Origin: Diplocarpon mali
Lineage: Eukaryota; Ascomycota; Leotiomycetes; Helotiales; Drepanopezizaceae
Reading direction: 5' to 3'
Assembly: GCA_024741835.1 (NCBI GenBank)
Contig: JAENRP010000091.1
Location: 89,122-103,669, forward strand
DNA length: 14,548 bases
A model generated the notes under the pieces. The model searched no databases and was not told the origin of the DNA. It was given only the letters and a program-made list of their open reading frames with translations. Shown piece after piece: positions 8,918 to 14,548 of this stretch. Numbering within the stretch: the first letter of the stretch is position 1; each line of letters starts with the position of its first letter. The position numbers and the translations under genes are program-made.

Positions 8918-9751
8918 GGCTCTGGGCTCGCTGGACAAAGCAGAGTCTCAAAGGAGATGCATTCTGCGTGGCGTTGAGTGTTGGACCGTAATCGGAGTAA
9001 GGATGAACGGGGAGAGAAAAGGATAGGATGGGCAAGCAAGGAAACAAATTCTTTAGGTGTTTTAACGGAGTTATAACTAGACTGGGTCTGGAATTATTCG
9101 GGTCAGGATGTGGTAGTAATGAGCTTGGCGGGTACTGAAATAGCAATCCAGTCAAGACATAATTAAGGTTGTTTAGGTGTACGTTTGAGCTACGTATGTT
9201 ACTATGCACTCACTGAGAGCCGCAGCCTGTTTACCAAATTGCATCACAGGGTACAGAGCCAAGCTCACAGGCGAACTTGAGGCATCTCTTTAGCACTGGG
9301 ATTGACAGTGAAAGAAGTCAGAAGTTTTATCCTGTAATGAGATACTGAGTTCTGTACAATCCAGATCTCGAGTTCAGCTTTGTCCAATATGGTGGCGTAA
9401 ATCAAAAAGCCTTTGAAGCGCTCTTTATTCGACATGCCTGTCGCATATCGGCCGGCAAGTAAGTCTCAAGACCCTGGGACCAACTGCCTACGCCCGCGAT
9501 GAGAATCTTAGAACCCATGGTAATGCCCTGTCAGAGCCATCATCCAATGGACGACGTACGTGCGCAAGAAAGTTTTCAAAGTCTGTGTTGGTTAGTCAGT
9601 GATATTTCACTCGAAGGGATGAACTGACCACTCCATTTCTATTCATGGGTAGTTGGGATGGCAAGCCGCATGCTTCGTGCGAGTGCTTCGAAAGGAGCCT
9701 TCGGTGGTTTAGCAGCCCTTCGATGTGTTCCCCAGCTACATTATGCAGGCC
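8918..9751. other. Convergent intergenic region between Yippee-like gene and SEN15
   Basis: 834 nt between two genes whose 3' ends face each other. An AATAAA hexamer on the minus strand (9429-9424) could serve as a poly(A) signal for SEN15, though it is over 300 nt past the stop. Short minus-strand open frames, 9435-9265 (56 codons from an ATG, including FKGFLIYATILDKAELEIW) and one starting at an ATG near 9520 with KILIAGVGSW, look faintly protein-like but match nothing I recognise and are short enough to arise by chance. I call no gene here. Confidence 0.4.
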
Positions 9752-10321
9752 TCAGTTCTGTCGGGGCTTGACAATCCCCTCATGCATAATGTAGTACACA
9801 ACAGTACTATCATCATGTACAGTTGCCAGTAACATCCTCTTCTGCCTATTCTTTCCCTGCCACTGCGCTCCTACTGCGTTCTCCTCAGGAATCTCTGTCT
9901 CTTCGTCTCCCGGCGGCACCGTGTCCAGCGCATCAAACATAGCCGCGAACTTGGCCAGGCTCATCTTCTCCTGCAAGTGCGTGGGAAGCACCCATTCTCT
10001 CTCGGACAGCAGCTCTATCTTCTCGCCAGTTGTGTGTTGCGCCTTGAGTATATCTACCTGTTCATCCGGGTGGACGTATGCCTTCTGGGGTGGCAGGCCG
10101 GATACGACAGGACGTAAGAGAAGTTGCTGGGTGACGGGAGAGTGCGTGTGCACCGTGATGCAGGTCCATTTGTGCTCGTACTGCAAGTTATGGACCACTA
10201 TCGAGGAGAGGTGGTGCAGATGCGCCGGGTGTGGAGAGCTGTCCAGGCTAGATTTCGAAGCCGTCAAGATCTTCCCCAGAGCTGATGCCGGTGGCAGTTC
10301 TTTCGCAGCGGGCGGCGCCAT
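9752..10321 (-). CDS. SEN15: tRNA-splicing endonuclease subunit Sen15
   Basis: A single exon encodes 189 aa. The Sen15 fold is recognisable from about residue 33 (HLHHLSSIVVHNLQYEHKW), through LPPQKAYVHPDEQ at 76-88, REWVLPTHL at 108-116, and the C-terminal LLATVHDDSTVVYYI at 164-178 ending in HEGIVKPRQN. By family knowledge Sen15 is a non-catalytic structural subunit of the Sen2/Sen34/Sen54/Sen15 heterotetramer, which excises introns from pre-tRNA; it pairs with Sen34 through C-terminal beta strands. The same frame stays open to an ATG at 10495, which would add 58 residues. I prefer the ATG at 10321 because the extra part has no family resemblance and the resulting length is usual. The loop at 132-160, rich in acidic residues, is typically variable. 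It is divergently arranged with the DUF2985 gene. Confidence 0.92.
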   Translation of the reverse strand: MAPPAAKELPPASALGKILTASKSSLDSSPHPAHLHHLSSIVVHNLQYEHKWTCITVHTHSPVTQQLLLRPVVSGLPPQKAYVHPDEQVDILKAQHTTGEKIELLSEREWVLPTHLQEKMSLAKFAAMFDALDTVPPGDEETEIPEENAVGAQWQGKNRQKRMLLATVHDDSTVVYYIMHEGIVKPRQN

Positions 10322-10915
10322 GAAGGGAGCTTCCTGAGTTCCTGCGGTATTGCGTGGCGTTGTAGGCCGGCCTAAAATATTCCGTCTCCTCGTACCGAAG
10401 CCAGGATCCGTAATACTGGTCTGCGCCAAGGAAAGTTTATACTCATGCTTCTCTGCATAGCAACGGGATTTACACAGTAGAATTGCGAAGATCATTCATG
10501 AATTGCGAGTTTCAGGTGCAACAGGCAAAGCCGTATGCTGCTGTTCAGTAGTAGGCCTCGGAGCGCCCGCCGTGATCTTGAGAACTCTCTTTGCCCAGTG
10601 TCAACAAGCAATCCGTCCGGGAAAAATACTTCATAGGTATTCCTGCACGCCCTCCAGATTACGTAGTGCGAGACCCCTGCAATGATATCTGCTTGGAGTC
10701 TGGAGATCCCAATAAGTGCCACTGCGCCGCCTGGCTTTGGGTGTCTTTTCATGACTTGTCCTTTACTCTCATCATCTGCGCAATCCGCCTTACTTGTCGC
10801 GAGAATAATGCTTCGGTATTGAGCATCTTGGCGACTCGAGTCGAACGACCAGCGCTGGGCATCAACAACGCAATCCGCTCCTTCCAGACCTCTAGACCAA
10901 AGCGTGCTTTCTCAG
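10322..10915. promoter_or_regulatory. Divergent upstream region shared by SEN15 and the DUF2985 gene
   Basis: 594 nt separate the two start codons, so both promoters lie here and may overlap. On the plus strand an ATG at 10751 starts a 23-codon upstream ORF ending at 10822, with a second in-frame ATG at 10808, ahead of the DUF2985 start. On the minus strand an ATG at 10752 opens an 86-codon frame (listed separately), and the SEN15 frame itself extends to 10495. No TATA box stands out. Confidence 0.5.
10492..10752 (-). other. 86-codon minus-strand ORF of uncertain status upstream of SEN15
   Basis: The frame begins with a true ATG at 10752 and ends at a TGA at 10492. Its central part, including GISRLQADIIAGVSHYVIW then RACRNTYEVFFPDG, reads like a real protein segment, while the last third is Arg/Leu-rich. 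I do not recognise a family. It could be a small gene, a remnant, an upstream ORF in a long SEN15 leader, or chance. It overlaps the upstream ORF of the DUF2985 gene on the other strand, which argues against a strongly expressed independent gene. Confidence 0.2.
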
Positions 10916-12463
10916 ATGACATCCTCGATCCCTTCTACAGCGATGCAAGAAGACTCTCCAGAAAGCCCTCCTTTTCCAAGCGACCATGCTTCTCCCACAA
11001 CTCCCGCAACTCCCCGCCTAGCCGGCATCGAGAGCCAACACAGTTCCACCCGCCAGGAATCCTCGACGTTGACAATCCAAAGCCGTCTGCGAAGCGCCTC
11101 CAAGACCTTCCAGGAGTCGAGCCCTCCAGCCGGATTTGTGATTGCATCAAGTCAAATCGCCTCATCTATTCCGACTTTGAGCGAGATCAGAAGAGGCAGC
11201 TACGCGAACGAAGGCTGGTCAGGGGAAGGGCAGATCAATGCGAAGCAGAGACGCTCAAGCCTTTCAAGACGAGGGAGCTCACAGGAAGAGGCCATACGGG
11301 GAAGAAGCTGGGCCACTCCAGGGAGTCCTCGGGACGCATCAGGCCAGGATACGATCCCTCGAGCTGTTCCAGAGGTGGCAGACGAACCTGAGAATCAGAT
11401 CAGTGCTTCCAAGGTGATGGCAGGAACCGGCTCTATGGCTACTGGGACGGACGGCAAGAATTTGAAACCCAGGAGCAGCAATGCCACCAGCATTACACAA
11501 CCGGCGATCAGCAGCAAGGAAGCTATTGAGTACAAAACAACCCCATTCGATAATGGATACGAGTTCCCTCCAAAGCACAATTGGAAACAATCCACTGTTA
11601 TTTTCCTGAAGGTCGCGTGGGGCTTTTTCACCACGCCGATTGGTTTCCTCGTGGTCGTGTACGGTCTCAACGTTGTTGCTTGGGGAGGGATGCTGTTCCT
11701 GCTTCTATGCAATGCCTCGCCAGCTATGTGTCACCCAACCTGTAACGATATCAACTCGCCTCGCCGTATCTGGATCGAAATCGATTCCCAAATTTTGAAC
11801 GCTCTGTTTTGTGTTACGGGATTTGGCACCATTCCATGGAGATTCCGCGATCTCTACTACCTACTCCAATATCGTGTGCAAAGGAAGGAACTCGGGCTCC
11901 GCAGATTAGCTGGCATCAACCGCGGGTGGTTCAGACTTGCTGGTTCTCAAGAGCTTCCGGTCACTCTGGGCCCTGCAGAGATTGACAACGAGCTGCCAAA
12001 CGTTCCAGAGAGTAGCATCCCGTTTCCTATTTCCAAGGTGCCAGACGCTCCTCTGACCGGTATCCGCGCGCCCCCCACAGCACTTTGGAAGTTGGACTTT
12101 GTTATCTGGACGATGGTGTGGAACACCTTTCTCCAAGCTGTTCTGTCAGGGTTTATGTGGGGTCTCAACCGATACGATCGTCCTTCATGGAGTACTGGTC
12201 TCTTCGTTGCACTGGCCTGTATCGTCGCTGCCTGTGGTGGGATTATGAGCTTCATCGAGGGCAAGCATGTCAAGGCGGTTGAAGGCATCCCGGTCTCGGA
12301 AGCTGATCAGGAGCGTCTGAGACGGGACAGAGAATTAGGAATTGTGCATTACAACAACATAAACTCCGAGAGACCCAAAGAGAAGAAGGCCTCGGAGGAG
12401 AAGGGAGGCCTGTTGAAGAGGAAGCACAAGGGGCAGGACAAGGTTCGGGTGGAGAGCGCGTGA
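10916..12463 (+). CDS. DUF2985 integral membrane protein of unknown function
   Basis: One exon encodes 515 aa. The true start is the ATG at 10916; the frame is open slightly further but has no earlier ATG. Residues 1 to about 200 are Ser/Thr/Pro-rich and probably disordered, with several RRxS-like stretches (for example RRSSLSRRGSS near 113-123) that could be phosphorylated. The DUF2985 (PF11204) core follows: KHNWKQSTV, a membrane segment pair at about 228-265 with TPIGFLVVVYGLNVVAWGG, a Cys-containing loop (LLLCNASPAMCHPTC), then NSPRRIWIEIDSQILNALFC and GTIPWRFRDLYYLLQYR. Two further membrane segments sit at about 395-417 and 424-448, followed by a Lys/Arg/Glu-rich cytosolic tail. The family is widespread in filamentous ascomycetes with no established function. 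The loop cysteines may form disulfides on the lumenal or outer side; this is inference. Confidence 0.92.
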   Translation: MTSSIPSTAMQEDSPESPPFPSDHASPTTPATPRLAGIESQHSSTRQESSTLTIQSRLRSASKTFQESSPPAGFVIASSQIASSIPTLSEIRRGSYANEGWSGEGQINAKQRRSSLSRRGSSQEEAIRGRSWATPGSPRDASGQDTIPRAVPEVADEPENQISASKVMAGTGSMATGTDGKNLKPRSSNATSITQPAISSKEAIEYKTTPFDNGYEFPPKHNWKQSTVIFLKVAWGFFTTPIGFLVVVYGLNVVAWGGMLFLLLCNASPAMCHPTCNDINSPRRIWIEIDSQILNALFCVTGFGTIPWRFRDLYYLLQYRVQRKELGLRRLAGINRGWFRLAGSQELPVTLGPAEIDNELPNVPESSIPFPISKVPDAPLTGIRAPPTALWKLDFVIWTMVWNTFLQAVLSGFMWGLNRYDRPSWSTGLFVALACIVAACGGIMSFIEGKHVKAVEGIPVSEADQERLRRDRELGIVHYNNINSERPKEKKASEEKGGLLKRKHKGQDKVRVESA

Positions 12464-13144
12464 GTAACACGGCTCGGGCCTCCGAGAGAGGCGATGGCGT
12501 TTGATGGGGGAGATACTTTCACTTGTACATGTTTCCCATTGAGCGTTGGTTCAAGACCTAGGTGTACATGGTGGACCGGGGGGGATCTTCAGAAACCGGC
12601 AGAGCTTCTGAGAAGTAATTATCATGAGAGTATCAAGGCTCAGCCATGTATCTACCCCGTGAATCATTCAGGCACTTCTTCTACGAAGATGGTTGAAGTC
12701 TAAAAGCGGATCTGGGGTTTGGTGGAGTTGGGTGTGGATTTCGTACATGGGATCCTTCGTAGTTGCAGGCTCGGTAGCGGGACAGTCACGCATAGCTTGT
12801 TGTGAAATCATAACGTTTAAATGATTCCTCGCGATAAACAGTTCTATATCTTTCATGTTCTTCTACGTTGGGGACGCATCACTGTCAAGATCACAAAGCA
12901 ACTTCGGGACTCTCCCATTCCCGAAATGCTCTGGCTGATGTATGACTCGAGCTCCGCCAGTACCTCTTGGCACTCCCTCGCCTTCGGAACAAAGACCCCG
13001 CGCCCCCAAACTCCCCGGGGTTGGCTTTCGAGACAAAGGAACCGCCGTCTCACGGCTCGTCCACCGCTCGGGTTTCGAGCCTTGCAATACCTCTCCCCAA
13101 GAACCCCTCACCACTGCGAAGCGCCGTCGCGACCAGACATCAGA
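12464..13144. other. Intergenic region between DUF2985 and SLC35F6-like genes
   Basis: 681 nt that should contain the 3' UTR of the DUF2985 gene and the promoter and leader of the transporter. I see no gene. The transporter frame stays open upstream to an ATG at 12821, which would add 108 residues to its N-terminus. That extension is Arg/Pro-rich and unlike the family, so I treat it as untranslated. No TATA box stands out. Confidence 0.5.
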
Positions 13145-14524
13145 ATGACTACCAAGGCCCTGGTCCCACTGCTCGTCAGCCTGATGCTGCTGACCGGCGT
13201 GTGCAATACGCTTCTAACCAAGTACCAAGTCCGTCCGCTCGCTCGGGCGCTGTCCCCCGGCTTACAGATGAGCAGGACAACATATGCGTCCGCGGCTGCG
13301 ACGCCGCCGACCCGCAGCGCCGGAAGCGCTTCGAGCAACCGGTCGTGCAGACGATGCAGATGTTCGTCGGCGAGATGGGCTCCTGGCTCTTCGTCGGCGC
13401 CATCGCCCTCTACCGGCGCCGCGTCGCGAGAGCCGCACCCGCCAGGGAGGATGGGTATGTCGCGGTCAGCGCGCAGGAGAGCGGCGATACCGAGAACGAT
13501 GCGGCGAGCGTGCATTCTACCACGCCCATCTCCCCCGCGCGGAGGGCGGCGGCCAAGGACGACCGTCTCCCGCTGGAGGGGTGGAGGGTCGCGCTGCTGA
13601 GTCTGCCGGCCATCTGCGATATCTGCGGGACGACGCTCATGAATGTGGGCTTGCTGTTTGTGGTTCCGTCTGTCTACCAGATGACTCGAGGGGCACTGGT
13701 GCTGTTCGTGGGACTTTTCAGTATTATCTTCCTGAAGAGGAGGCTGCAGTTGTTTCATTGGTTTGCGCTCTTCACGGTGGTGACGGGAGTGGCTATGGTC
13801 GGGTTGGCGGGGGCTATCTATAAGGATCACAGAGCGGCTCCGGCCGCGATGTTGATGGCTCGCGAGGCCATTGGGGCTATAAATACCGCGGCCCGGGCTC
13901 CGGAGGCTCTGCAGACCATCGTGGGGATACTGCTGATTGCTGGAGCCCAAATTTTCACTGCCAGCCAGTTCGTGCTCGAAGAGTACATCCTCGAGAAGTA
14001 TGCGTTGGAGCCTCTGAAGGTCGTGGGCTGGGAAGGTCTGTTCGGATTCTCGGTCACGTTGGCGGGGATGGTGGTTATGCATTTCGCGGTTGGGAGGACG
14101 GCTCAAGGGAAATACGGATACTTTGATATCGTGGAAGGCTGGAGAGAGGTCACGCAGTATCGGGAGATTGCCGTCTCGAGCATTCTGATCATGATCAGTA
14201 TCGGGTACATCCCCTACGGGTATCCGACAGCAGTCTATCCATGTACTAACACTCAACAGCGGATTCAACTTCTTCGGCCTCTCCGTCACTCGCACCGTAA
14301 GCGCGACCGCGCGCTCCACGATCGACACCTGCCGCACCCTCTTCATATGGATCGTGTCCCTCTTCCTCGGCTGGGAAACCTTCAAATGGCTGCAGGTATT
14401 CGGTTTCGGCCTCCTGGTCTACGGAACCTTCCTCTTCAATGGGCTGGTCCGGCCGCCGCTTGAGAGCTGCGCTGCACGGGATTACGAGGAGTTACTGCCC
14501 GAGGAGCCGATTGAGCATCAGTAG
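13145..14524 (+). CDS. SLC35F6-like membrane transporter (drug/metabolite transporter superfamily), two introns
   Basis: Exons 13145-13228, 13276-14204 and 14260-14524 give 425 aa. Intron 1 (47 nt) has an unusual donor GTCCGT, a CTTAC branch-like site at 13261-13265 and acceptor GAGCAG; it joins NTLLTKYQ to DNICVRGC, as the family requires. Intron 2 (55 nt) has donor GTACAT, branch TACTAAC at 14244-14250 and acceptor CAACAG, giving ISIGGFNFFGLSVTRT. The N-terminal segment is the first transmembrane helix; MQMFVGEMGSW begins the second. A polar linker at about 75-125 is followed by CDICGTTLMNVGLLFV, VPSVYQMTRGALVLFVG and further helices, near ten in all as in SLC35-type carriers. C-terminal TARSTIDTCRTLFIWIVSL and the GWETFKWLQ region are family hallmarks. 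Human SLC35F6 is reported in lysosomes and mitochondria; the substrate is not established, and neither substrate nor location can be read here. An in-frame ATG at 12821 exists, but the 13145 start gives the usual N-terminus. Confidence 0.93.
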
Positions 14525-14548
14525 GCCGTGAGGAGCTGGAGCGTGATG

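Noticed and set aside
10836..10862. GTTCGACTC on the minus strand as a tRNA B box
   Set aside because: The flanking bases do not form a five-pair T stem and no A box or acceptor stem is visible nearby.
13108..14385. 425-codon minus-strand ORF opposite the SLC35F6-like gene
   Set aside because: It mirrors the real gene, is rich in Arg/His/Gln/Pro with no recognisable domain, and the plus strand gives a clear family match with proper introns.

Overview
This looks like a stretch of a filamentous ascomycete (Pezizomycotina) nuclear genome. The evidence is short spliceosomal introns of 46-116 nt with CTAAC/CTGAC branch sites close to the acceptor, a heterokaryon-incompatibility (HET) domain gene and a DUF2985 membrane protein (both typical of filamentous ascomycetes), pyrimidine-rich leaders, and loosely spaced genes on both strands. 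I cannot place it to genus.

Layout, left to right. 1-1245 has no confident gene and carries the pyrimidine-rich upstream region of a ferric reductase. 1246-3093 (+) is a 598-aa FRE-type ferric/cupric reductase with one intron. 3094-3806 holds an 85-nt pure pyrimidine tract containing a perfect 30-nt tandem duplication, and an (AG)14 microsatellite 12 nt before the next start codon. 3807-5761 (+) is a 612-aa HET-domain protein with one intron. 5762-6759 has no confident gene but may hold remnants. 6760-7643 (-) is a short-chain dehydrogenase/reductase (SDR) pseudogene: both introns and the catalytic Ser/Tyr/Lys can still be read, but the glycine motif is altered and a frameshift breaks the last exon. 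8491-8917 (+) is a 110-aa Yippee-like zinc-binding protein with one intron. 9752-10321 (-) is SEN15, a tRNA-splicing endonuclease subunit. It shares a divergent upstream region of about 600 nt with a DUF2985 membrane protein (10916-12463, +). 13145-14524 (+) is an SLC35F6-type membrane transporter with two introns.

The genes do not form an evident pathway or biosynthetic cluster. Housekeeping genes (SEN15, Yippee, SLC35F6, DUF2985) fill the right half. The left half is more accessory: a metalloreductase, a non-self-recognition-type gene with repeats at its 5' side, and a decayed oxidoreductase in visibly less GC-rich DNA. I found no RNA gene, no CRISPR array, no intact transposon and no clear new multi-gene system. 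The most interesting points are the repeat architecture at the HET start, the SDR gene caught mid-decay, and upstream ATGs before the reductase and HET coding regions.
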